Assembly (NCBI GenBank): GCA_003550325.1
Contig: QKWP01000346.1
Coordinates: 209,913 to 273,912, forward strand
From: Gigaspora rosea
Taxonomy: Eukaryota > Glomeromycota > Glomeromycetes > Diversisporales > Gigasporaceae
Reading direction: 5' to 3'
DNA: 64,000 nucleotides
The first letter of the stretch is position 1. Every line of letters starts with the position of its first letter. Positions 1 through 9,898 of the stretch are shown here, piece by piece. The notes beneath the pieces were generated by a model, which was not told the DNA's origin, made no database searches, and worked only from the letters and a program-made list of their open reading frames with translations. Position numbers and translations under genes: made by a program.

Positions 1-2624
1 ACTGTAATTTTAATCTTTCCGTTACCAAAGTTTAGTTCTTATGATAGCAATTATAATTCTTGGAGAGAATTAATTTCTCCTAATCCTAGTACTTTTTCTA
101 AGCATCAGTTTCCTGAACTTTATGAATATTGGCATGGTGAAGCACTTATTAACTTCAAATGGAATGCCTATGGAAAATATTACTTTTTGGCTATTTTTAT
201 TTTTTATTTGATTTTTATGTTTTGTTTTCTGATAGCCGCTACGATTAAAGGGTTATCTAATTGTACACAGAATCTACTATTAATTATAACTATTATTCTT
301 GGTGTTTTGCATCTCACTTTTGAAATTCGGCAATTTATTTATTCTCCTCTATCTTGGATTACAGATATTTGGAATTATTTTGGTATTTAAATTTCAAATT
401 TTATTTAGTTCAATTTAATAATTATAAAGTTTTGATACTTGTAACCAAACATGGCGTCGAAACGAAACCTACCCGAAACTAGTTTCGGAAGGGTTCTAAT
501 CCGAAACTAGTTTCGGATTTTTTAAAAAAAATCGAAACTCCGCAACCCGAAACCCCGAAACTATAATCCGAAACCCAAACCTATAATCCGAAACTCAAAA
601 ATATAAATATTGAAGCCTTTACAATTTATTATAAAGTTGAAATGTAAAATTATTTTTGAATAAATTATAACATTATATAGATCATTTTTTTAATTATGTT
701 TTTTTCACTGCCTCGGTTTGTTCGGGTTTTTATAAAGCTGGTCAACTTTATTTTTAATATCATACCGTTATTACAACTGATTTCAAAATTCTAGGGCGAT
801 AGAAAAGATTGCCAATGATGAATCGTATGTATTTGATGACTTTTGATACCAATAATTTATTTAATTCTGCGGTAACTTATTAATTCTATCATTAGTAGAC
901 ATGAACCTACTAATTATTTATTATTACTTGATATTATATCCAGTTTTTACGTAATAAGTAAAAAAACTGATGCTTGCAAAAGCAATCTTGATTGTCAGAA
1001 TATAAACTCCGGAATTATGCCTTTCATGTTATACTTGTGAATCATAACAACAAAAAGGACTGCACGCATGCATTCCGGTTCAAATAACGCTGGATATTCA
1101 AATTTCATTGTATTCTTTAAGGAGATATATAACATACGTCAATGCGATTAATGTATATTGAAGAGATACATAGCACATCAGTGCATTTGAAAGAGATATA
1201 TAATACATTTAATGCAATAAATGTATATGGAAGTTTGGGTAGTTTTTGGTGTTCAGGTAAGGTTTCGGGTTTCGAATGAGGTTCGGGTGTCGGGTAAGGT
1301 TTCGAGTTTCGGATAAGGTTTCGGAAGTTTAATCCGAGGCCTGAAACTTTCGGATTTGGCACAAAAGGGTTTCGGCGCCAACTTTAGAGAGAATAAACAA
1401 ATAAATTATTGTGTTCTGGCATTTCGGGGTTTCGGTTGAGGTTTCGGGTTTCGGTCGAGGTTTCGGGTTTCGGTTGAGGTTTCGAGTTTCGGATAAGGTT
1501 TCGGAAGCTATAATCCGAAACCCGAAACTTTCGGAATCGTCAAAAAAGGTTTCGGTGCCATCTCTGCTTGTAACTAATAACAACATTTAAATATATTCTA
1601 AGACATGGGTGCAATATTATTTTCGGTAACAACTTCTATTGTTTGGTTACAATCTTCTGTAATGCCTGTTTGGGCTGTTACAATTTCTATATTATTACTT
1701 GAGCTTAAATTTATAACATTCTTTCGTTCTATTGAATTTGGTGTGGTGGTACACATTGGGCTATGATTGTCGGAGTTATACAAAATTCACTGTCCTTTTT
1801 TGTAATTATAGGTTTTATATTGTTTGCCTTTGCACATTCTTTATATATTTTATTAAGACCAACAAATGATAATTTAAATAATTCACAAGAATTAAATACA
1901 AATATGTTTGCAAATTTAGATACAGCATTTTTGGCTGTATATATGATGTTAACAGGTATTTTTAATTATTCTATTCTTATAAAAACTTACCTATTTTCAA
2001 TTATATAACATTTATCATGAATATTTTTAGGAGATTCATCTTCTGTGTCTAATTGGTCATTAACTGAAAATATAACATTAACCATTTTAATAATTCTTTT
2101 TTCTTTTTTCACAACCATCTATTTGATGAACTTGTTTATTGGATTATTGTCTAATTTTATTGGCGAAACAAATAAAAAAGAGTTATTTTTACTTCAAAGA
2201 GCAAAGGTAATAATTTAAAATATCAGGTTATAATTTTATTTTAAAATTGTACTTATTTCTTTATCATTTTTTAAATAGATATTATCAGAAATAGAATTAT
2301 TTTATATGTTACCATATCAACGTAGAAAAAATAATTGGTTTCCTGAGTTTATGTAAAAATTAATTTGTTGTAATTTATTGCAAATGGTTTTTATTATAAT
2401 TATATCATTTAATATTAATTTGTATTTAAAGATTTTACAGATTTAGTCTTGAAAAACTTTGTGAAATAGTCTCTAAAATACAAAATAATAATTGGGATGA
2501 TATTGTTGAAAAGCCATTTCTTCCTAGTTCATTATTAAAAATATTACAATTTGATGATGAAACAAAAGATAAACCAAAAGATAAACCAATTTATTTTGAT
2601 TATACAAAACTTGGTGAGTCTTGA
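1..2624 (+). CDS. Ion-transport-domain membrane protein, 3' part (5' end outside window; one apparent frameshift)
   Basis: The sequence resembles the TRP-like ion-transport proteins that are abundant in Rhizophagus. Proposed exons are 1-382, 1603 to about 1955, 2031-2206, 2279-2352 and 2441-2624. Every intron is GT..AG and the phases agree at each junction. Exon 1 carries two hydrophobic segments and ends WNYF|D. Exon 2 carries further membrane segments, including FFVIIGFILFAFAHSLYILL. A pore-like MMLTGDSSSVSNW spans the 1955/2031 junction and is followed by the last membrane helix (IYLMNLFIGLLSNFI). The cytoplasmic tail has the family-typical ELFYMLPYQRR. Intron 1 (383-1602) is inflated by a mobile element. 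Near 1737-1763 the frame shifts, in a stretch expected to read FGVYFAMIV. This is either a real lesion (pseudogene) or a sequence error. Transport of ions across a membrane is inferred from family; the substrate is unknown. Confidence 0.72.
446..1566. mobile_element. hAT-like non-autonomous element inside the ion-channel intron, 8-bp TSD
   Basis: The 1,121-bp block is flanked by the direct repeat CTTGTAAC (438-445 and 1567-1574). Its ends form imperfect TIRs: left CAAACATGGCGTCGAAAC, right (reverse complement) CAGAGATGGCACCGAAAC. The interior is full of CCGAAAC / GGTTTCGG motifs, with a tandem pair of about 180 bp (roughly 1312-1382 and 1491-1563). No coding capacity is visible. A CAGAG terminus with an 8-bp TSD is typical of hAT elements. 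Without the element and one TSD copy the host intron would be 91 bp, a normal size for this genome. Confidence 0.75.
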
Positions 2625-3237
2625 TCGCTCTAGTAGGTTAAATTACAAATAAATTAGTTTAAGTTTTAATTTTTGCATGTTTATGCTACTTTGTAAGTAC
2701 ACAAATATGTATACTTTTGGAAGTAATTTTTATAAATTCTAATAAAATATAAGCAAAGCCTTATCTTTATTCCAAAAAAAAGACATAACAGAAGATAAAT
2801 TAAAAAATAAAATAAAAATAAAACAAAAACAGAACTAAAAATAAAATAGAAAAAAAAACAAAAATAAAAATAATTTATTTCAAAAATTAAACAAATTAAA
2901 AAAAGGTACTCAAAAATTAATATAAAGCAATATAAGATAGTTCAAAAATCAGAAAAGCTAATTGCTTATTGTCTTTATACTATATAATATTTTTTTAAAT
3001 AATATTAGTTTAGAGATGGAATTTTAATAGTTAGAAACACATACTATACAAAATAAAAATATTGTTTACTACATTTATAAAGATTTTTAAATACAAATAT
3101 ATAGCAACTACTAAGCATAATTATTAAAAAAAACTACAGTAATAAGTTTAAATAACTAATAACCAATTGTAATACAAACCTAATAAAATAATATACCCTA
3201 CTGTCATTTATGAAAAAAATTAACAATAGATAATCAT
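2625..3237. other. AT-rich intergenic stretch
   Basis: Low-complexity, A-rich on the + strand from about 2770 to 2920. No ORF, RNA gene or bounded repeat is recognisable. Confidence 0.6.
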
Positions 3238-3432
3238 TTGCCGTCTTCTATCCACCAAGCCAAAAAAAAAATAGCGCTTGAAAAACCTCAAAAACTTTTT
3301 TCAAAACGATTTGTTCTTGACTTTGCTAAAATATTTGCTGAAGCTGATATACCACTTGAAAAGATAAAATACTTTCAATCTTTTTTACAGGAGCATTGCA
3401 AATATGGTATGATGAATAATTGTACAGTATAA
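3238..3432 (+). pseudogene. Fragment resembling the N-terminal region of hAT-like transposases
   Basis: A 64-codon ORF beginning with a non-ATG codon. It contains FVLDFAKIFAEADIPLEKI followed by FLQEHCKYG. This resembles the segment just after the BED zinc finger in hAT-type or CGGBP1-like proteins (a DF-C/A-K/A...ADIPL-K pattern). No zinc finger and no catalytic region is present, so it is at best a remnant. The assignment rests on motif memory only. Confidence 0.35.
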
Positions 3433-3480
3433 CCTCGATATAATGAACCTTGACAAACCGAATCTGCTATTAAAATGAAG
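3424..3480. repeat. Possible pogo/Tigger-like terminal sequence remnant
   Basis: The sequence CAGTATAACCTCGATATAAT followed by GAAC resembles the TIR start of pogo/Tigger elements. A similar sequence in the opposite orientation lies at 23215-23290. No partner end or transposase is visible nearby. Confidence 0.3.
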
Positions 3481-3565
3481 ATTTTTTAGCTAAAATTTTT
3501 ATTACAAGAATGCCTCAGTATATGAATATTTATTATAAAACCTTAAAAAAAATTGAATGGCTATT

Positions 3566-5620
3566 TTAGATGAATACGTTAATCGTTACGAATACAATAA
3601 TTTTACCAATTGGTGAGGGAGGCTTTGGAACAATCGATAGGTGCGAGTGGAGTGATGTGAGTTAACAGCCGTTCTTAAATGTTTAAATGTGTATACTAAT
3701 TTAAAGAAGAGATACAGTAACTCAAAACTTTGTCAATGAAGTATAATTAAATTTGTAATAGCTGAAAATTTTACAAATCTTAAAGCATCTATTAAATTCA
3801 TTTGTGCAATAAAAGCTTAAATTGTTACAAAAAGGTAGTCGTCAAAAATTATAACATTCTACGGTATCACGATGGTATGCGTTCATAAAGTATATTAATA
3901 TATTTAAATAGATAATTATATTAAATCTAACCATTCTCACCAAATAGATCATGATGGACGATTAAACATGCTTTGCAATTTGCCAGCGATGGAAATTTGC
4001 AAGAATACTTTAAAAAAAATTTTCTTAGAATTAAAATGGATTGATAAATTAGATATTGCGAAACAGATAGCGCATGGTCTCATATTCCTACATAGTCATG
4101 AGATTGTTCGTCATTATATTCTTTGAGATGCTCTTTGGCTCTAACTCCCAACCACCCACCCTATTTTAAGTGACTTACAAGTATTAGTAGTATCAGTCAG
4201 CTACAGTAGATATTGCAGTCTGTTTTTTTGGGTTTCACGGCCGCATGGCAGTGCAAGGACCATCAGTAGCAATTTTCGGGTTCCACAGCTACAGGGGGCA
4301 ATGCAGCAACCTTTATTAGTGGACAGTTAGGCTCCGTGACTGCAGTGGTAGTGCAAGGACCTTATTAGTAAATAGTTAGGCTCCGTGGCTGCAGTGGCAG
4401 TGCAAGGACCTTATTAGTGAATAGTTAGCTCCGCGGCTGCAGTGGCAGTGCAAGGACCTTATTAGTAAGCAGTTAGGCTCCGCGGCTGCAGTGGCAGTGC
4501 AAGGACCTTATTAGTGGTAAGTTAGGGCTCCGCGGCTGCAGTAGCAGTGCAAGGACCTTATTAGTGAATATTCAGGCTCCACGGTTGCAGTGGCAGTGCA
4601 AGGACCTTATTAATTTATAAGTTAGGATCCGCGGCTGCAGTGGCAGTGCAAGGACCTTATTAGTGAATATTTAGGCTCCGCAGCTGCAGTGGCAGTGCAA
4701 GGACCTTTTATTGAATAGTTAGGCTCCGCGGCTGCAGTGGAAGTGCAAGGACTTATTAGTGGAGAGTTAGGCTCCACGGCTGCAGTGGCAGTGCAAGTAC
4801 CTGAAATAAATACTGCAAAATGACGTTCTGAATCTCTTTTTAGTTATATACGCATGTTAGCTAACTTGCTTATGTTGCGGTTTCATGCAGTAGGCAGGGT
4901 ATGGTAGGACCTTGGGTTTAGGAAATTTTGGAACCGAAAGGTCAGTAGTTTATGCGTCTGATAGGTTGGGAGAAGGATTGGTACAGGTAAGTTTTCATAG
5001 ACTAGAGGTTTTGTCTTAGGTATTGCTAGAGCTTGTTTAGATATCGAACCTATTCCCATATGTTTTTTCATGTATAGCAATAAAGTAGCTGTTCGAGTAT
5101 TATTAATAACATTCAAAGAACATTTTAGTTCATCAAGGAGAAGTAAATATTTCAGATTTTGGTTTAGCAAAGCAATTAAATGCACAACAAGAGACTTTAA
5201 ATAATTTTTTTAGCAAAATCTTTCAAGAACCTTTCGCCAAATATCCGTTTTTAAATAACTTAGAAAAATCTTTCAAGCCAAATCTTCGTCTGCTATCGAT
5301 AAATTATCTGAATCTATTAACGGAGTGGTACTATATATAGACCCAATGTATTACTGACCTAAATAGACGTAATAAGAAATCGGATGTTTATAGCTTCGGT
5401 GTAATCCTCCGGAAGTTTCAAGTGGAATACCACCATTTCGATCATTTATCAATCATTTGAAGATGCCCCATAATATATGTAACGAAAAGAGAGAAGAACC
5501 AACAGAAGGGACATAGTCTCAATATATGATCTCTATAGTAAGTGTTATGGTCAGTTCGTCCAGAAATAAGAGTAATTATCAATACTTTAAATCAGCTTAT
5601 TTTATTGAAGGTACAAGATT
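3566..5620 (+). pseudogene. Decayed TKL-type protein kinase, interrupted by a minisatellite-bearing insertion
   Basis: Kinase subdomains appear in order but in different frames with stops. The glycine loop IGEGGFGTIDRCEW is near 3610-3655. A piece of the regulatory-spine region (ITFYGITM) is near 3855. Hinge and helix E, FASDGNLQEYFKKNF to IAKQIAHGLIFLHSHEIV, lie at about 3975-4110. After an unrelated block (about 4110-5090) come VHQGEVNISDFGLAKQL (DFG motif), near 5128-5180, and RRNKKSDVYSFGVIL near 5365-5410. A CW-RPEIR-like end lies near 5555. Multiple frameshifts and stops make it non-functional. The catalytic loop region is destroyed at the insertion. Confidence 0.75.
4247..4800. repeat. 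Minisatellite, about 49-bp unit, about 11 copies
   Basis: Tandem units contain GGCTGCAGTGGCAGTGCAAG followed by a variable ACCTTATTAGTGAATAGTTA-like arm. Copies differ by a few substitutions and short indels. The array is GC-richer than its surroundings and sits inside the kinase pseudogene, between the helix E and DFG regions. Confidence 0.85.
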
Positions 5621-5689
5621 AAAAATTTCAGCTCAACTGATCAACTACATCTAACATATATCGGTATACTCATTTTTTGTTATGCTTAA

Positions 5690-6600
5690 TCCAAAGAATG
5701 TATAAGGCTGCTATCGACGAATATAAATTGAGGGAAATAAGTTACAAAAATTTTGGAAAGTTAACGGCATTAAGAAAAGCACATTTGGAGGACGTGTTTA
5801 TATGACAAAGTGTATTTCTAACGGAATGAAAAATGTTATACTTGCGTTAAGGAGTATAAAAATCACTTCAAATGATACTGAAACTAATATGAAAAGCTTT
5901 ATTGATAAGGTTTGCAAACTTTTTTTATATTCTTAAATCTCTGAATATGATTTACATAATATTAGTTAAGTCAATATAGTCGAATTATACACCGATGAAT
6001 AATTCAGTTGTATGGGATAAGACATGGTTTGTAATTTATTTTATAAATTGTTTACATTACTGACTTTTTGTGCATGTGCCTTATGATTAAAGATGAACAT
6101 GAAGGAACTTTGAGAAATTATATAAAAAATTCTGATCCCACGTTGACAAAAAAAAAAAAAAAATCAGTTAGTATTTAGTTACAAATAGCTGAAGGGATGA
6201 CTTAGTTGGCTAAATATATTTAAAAAAGTCAGATTTTAATGTCTAACACTCTTAATGTTAAATTTAGTATCATTGCATTGATCGATGCTTAAAATATGAT
6301 TAATAAATTTAAATATCAAGAGCTCAATTCATCAGTGTTGGCCGATGACTTTGAATAACCTATATGATCTTTATGACATATCATCGGTCATTTTGTCATA
6401 ACTAAGGGCGATATGACTTTATGAGCTTTTGAAAAATTTTTTATTAGCACTTAGTATGACCAATATGACCTATGACCAAAATAATATGATTATATGACTA
6501 AAGTCATATTAAAAAATGGTATGACTTTGGTTATTGGCCAGCATTGTAATTCATCTAATATCCTCTTCGAACCTATCATACTAAAATGTCAACACTCCAA
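5690..6600 (+). pseudogene. Second decayed protein kinase, split by a MITE
   Basis: Kinase-family fragments in shifting frames. EYKLREISYKNFGKL to RKAHLEDVF lies near 5718-5800. ILALRSIKITSNDTETN with MKSFIDKV lies near 5840-5910; it resembles the VALKSL-KEF segment. DEHEGTLRNYIKNSDPTLT lies near 6092-6147 and LQIAEGMT near 6184. Finally YQELNSSNILFEP, a catalytic-loop relative (HRDLHSxNIL), is interrupted after NS by the element at 6333-6546. In-frame stops throughout. It follows the first kinase pseudogene directly, so the two may derive from a tandem kinase cluster. Confidence 0.65.
6333..6546. mobile_element. hAT-like MITE inside the kinase pseudogene
   Basis: 214 bp. Ends are CAGTGTTGGCCGATGACTTT (left) and CAATGCTGGCCAATAACC (reverse complement of right). 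Flanks CAATTCAT (6325-6332) and TAATTCAT (6547-6554) form a 7/8 TSD. The interior is a degenerate TATGAC-rich tandem repeat. Joining the flanks restores kinase-like reading through the insertion point. Confidence 0.8.
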
Positions 6601-7444
6601 ATAACCCGATTGTCCCTAAGCTTCCCCGGAAACTTAAATCTACCGAAGCGAATTTCAACCTGATATCTCTGACATTTTTCTATTACGCCATAATTAATAC
6701 ATTTTTTTTCTAATAGATTGTTGAATGAAAATTTATGCTGGATTTGGCTTAAAACATGTTGGATAGAGTTTTTCGAAACGAACATCGCGTCTGGCGCGTC
6801 AATTATTAATAGAATTACGGGAGCACTCGTGAAGTTAATTATTAATATTTATAGTGGCTTAGTGCTCAAAAAAAAAACCTATTTTTAATAATAAGTGTAT
6901 AGTTACAGTTACTATATGAAATAATATAAGATATTCAATTAAATTGTAATAAATAAATAATATAATTTTTCCGTTGTTTCACACCTATCATAAATCTGTT
7001 TTTTATAATCTTAATCCAAAATTTATGTAAAGTATTTGCAAAGAATGAAAATCAAAAAAAATTTAACAGAACTTGGAATTATATACTGTAGTTTATTACG
7101 AGTCAGAAGCATAAAAACACTTCTAACTGACTTATAATGGACCACGATAAGTGTGCAGCGTCAATTTCAATCACTCAAAATGTCAACATTCCAAAAAAAT
7201 TGTAGTTATGAGCGAGAAAAGTGTTAGCAGATGACTTCGTGAAAATATTAACGTGAAACAAGAAAATGATATCAGATGACAAATTTCAAATAGATCATAA
7301 TTTGATTTAACTACCATCTACATCTATTATTTAAATAAAATATTCAGGCATTAATAATAAATGACAACAGGTAAAAACTATAAACAAATAAAGCGCATGT
7401 CCTAAAAATCTCGATCTCGCAAAGCGCACAATTCAAAGCAACAT
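6601..7444. other. Gene-free stretch
   Basis: AT-rich DNA without recognisable coding or repeat structure. A 69-codon minus-strand ORF at 6576-6785 has no recognisable domain and is not called. Confidence 0.5.
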
Positions 7445-7830
7445 TAAGCTATTTCAATATAACAACCAATTGATTAGTCATTAATCGATTAATTGACTAA
7501 TCGACTAATCAATATCAATCGATTAATCGATTAGTTGAACAATAATTGATTTTTAATTGATTTTTAAAAAATTTTGCCCAACTGATCGACTGAATTTTTT
7601 GGTCCGATTTGGATCACTACCAACATGTAAAACAAAAGCTTTACTAGTACTTTTGTAATAAGTCAAGCGTAACTTTACATAAAGAATTCTTATAAACAGT
7701 TTTCACTCAAAGCAATATTCAGATGAATTTTACATTTCATAAAGTAAAATGATATCTTAAACGATCATTTAATTTCACTGTTTAAAATCTGATCCTAATA
7801 AAATTACTAATATTGCTGACATATTTTGAT
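7445..7830. repeat. Dispersed repeat, segment B copy 1
   Basis: Begins with CGATTAATTGACTAATCGAC motifs and ends with AATATTGCTGACATATTTTG. It aligns by eye over its whole length with 22705-22975. A more diverged relative ends at about 51560. Non-coding. Its 3' end is where the MITE at 7831 inserted. Confidence 0.7.
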
Positions 7831-8181
7831 TAGTGATTTGAACCGAAAAATTTTCCTTAATAGGTTAACCGAACTAAAATATTTGGCGTCAACCGATTGC
7901 AACCGATTAAGATTACTCCACGTCTTACATTCAGGAATTCTCAGACCTTTACTCAAATTTTTGTCTCGATTTTGCTCGTCTACTATGTTTATTCATTTTC
8001 ATTTCGGAACTTTTCGGAACCTTTGCTCATTTTTAATGTCATTTACATTTTGTCAACCGATTAAGCATTTACTCAAACGGTTGTTCGGGTCAACCGATTA
8101 AGCATTTACTCAACCAGTTACCCGAAATTTATTCAGTTAGTGTCGGTTAACCGATTGTAGCCCAACCGGTTCAAATCACTA
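7831..8181. mobile_element. hAT-like MITE with 15-bp perfect TIR
   Basis: 351 bp. Terminal TAGTGATTTGAACCG is perfectly inverted at the other end. The symmetry extends to 19 bp if the flanking TGAT/ATCA is included. The interior carries repeated CAACCGATTA motifs. The flanks match at only about 5 of 8 positions, so the TSD is uncertain. Part of the interior (around 7960-8060) resembles the interior of the element at 51727-52118. Confidence 0.7.
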
Positions 8182-8769
8182 ATCATGTTACGTTATTTGA
8201 AATCTGATTTGTGGATTAGGAGAACTACATAACGATCAACAAAACCTGGAATTTTTGTTTGATACTATTAGATATACGTAATAATCAGTTAATTACCGTA
8301 TTAATAAAAATTAATTAATATATATCGATATACTGTACGCATAATCATTATGCTTATTTGTGCAAAACGTGTGTGTTAAACTTTGGAGCCAATTGTACAA
8401 ATTCATTATTTTTGCAGTAAATAAATTTAGCAATTTAACAGTTGACAGGCTAGTGATCTCACAGTAAATAATCAATGAGATAATTCATAATTTCAAAATA
8501 GGTGAGTTAATGATTCATTATTTCTTAACAATACATGGTTAATGAAGAGAATTACGCCTATATGGCGTCCCATAGAAAAGGAAAAAAGAGAGATTTATTA
8601 TTTAGCAGTTGGTGTTCACAATTTTAATAGTAAGTGATGTGTATTTTACAGTGGGTTCATGATTTCAATAACTGGTGCTTATTATTCAATGTACATTTTA
8701 AGTTAGTTTTGTTATAATCTAACTTCTTAAAAATTATTTTTCTGAAACAAAAGTAGCATTGGCTATAAG
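8182..8769. other. Gene-free stretch
   Basis: AT-rich sequence with no supportable gene or bounded repeat. Confidence 0.5.
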
Positions 8770-8988
8770 TATACATGGGTGTCTAAATTATTTTTTAAAA
8801 AAGTAGTTTCGCCAAACATTTCAACATTGCTAGTTTGTTTATATGAATTCCACAAAGTATCTATATTATCTAATGTATTTTGACATAAAGAATTCAAATT
8901 AATTTCGCCACTAAAGAAATTGATTTCGACAGACTAAATGTCGAAATAATTTTTTTATAAAGAGGAGTAATTTAGACACCCATGTATA
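8770..8988. mobile_element. MITE with perfect 8-bp TSD
   Basis: 219 bp. TIR TATACATGGGTGTCTAAATT at the left is matched by its inverse at the right. The direct repeat GCTATAAG lies at both 8762-8769 and 8989-8996. The ends lack the usual hAT CAGNG start, so the superfamily (hAT-like or another 8-bp-TSD group) is left open. Non-coding. Confidence 0.8.
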
Positions 8989-8996
8989 GCTATAAG

Positions 8997-9898
8997 CTGA
9001 TTAATTTTACACCATTTCTTGACTTATTGTTACATAAATGTTAATTAATGTATCTCATTTTTAAAATTAAAAAATAATTATCATTTACGATCGAAATATT
9101 TAGAGCGCCAGTGGCACCCCATTACTCTTGTAATTTATAGGAAAAAATCCTCATATAAGCACATCTCCCTTATATGCGCATTTTTAAAAAATATTCTATA
9201 TGATTGTATGGGAGGATAACTGTAGTAAACGTAGTGTATGTCGTTTAAATTTGACCTGATATTTTGCTCTTCTTTAAGAATCATTAGAATTTAATAATTT
9301 AGATTCGAAGTTTAAGAGCAAAATTTATTTGTTTTTATGGTGATCCATCTACGAATTCATGGATGCATAGGAATTTATTATTATGCGTATCCACCGATTT
9401 GGGTTGACCCAAAATTAGCCAATTATGATCGAGAATTATTTGCTGTTAAATTTATTACAAAGTGATTTTTACAACAACGGTCTTTAAACTCCATAACCAA
9501 GTGTATAGAATATTTTAATATCTACATGATTAATTATTAGCTGAAAGTAAGTAAAAAAAGTAGTTTTCCTGAAAATTGCTTCTGAATTCACTTTACCCAT
9601 TATACAACCTAACAAACCAATCCTTCACTACCCGAACGCTTTAACAACTAGTGATAGTGCTTCCTTTTATAGCCTGGCGTAGCTGGTTTTTTTTAATATT
9701 TATTGCTTATTTATCTCATATAGAGGCCAAAAAAATATTTTATTTGAATGTTTCGTTTGTTATTCTCACGTCATTTAATAGCAGAAGTTTGTGTAACCAT
9801 TTATCGAAATCAGACCCCTAAAAATCAAATCGGAGGAAATGGTGTACTTTTTATTTGACATAAATTTAATAATCATTTGAATAAATAAATTTGCAGAA
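8997..9898. other. Gene-free stretch with weak repeat similarity
   Basis: No gene. About 9385-9720 shows weak, interrupted similarity to 21535-21739, the segment upstream of the hAT-like element at 21740. It may be an old copy of the same dispersed repeat. Confidence 0.4.

Noticed and set aside
6576..6785. 69-codon minus ORF
   Set aside because: No recognisable family; overlaps the kinase relic flank. KLRDNRVIW recalled transposase sequences but not enough to call.
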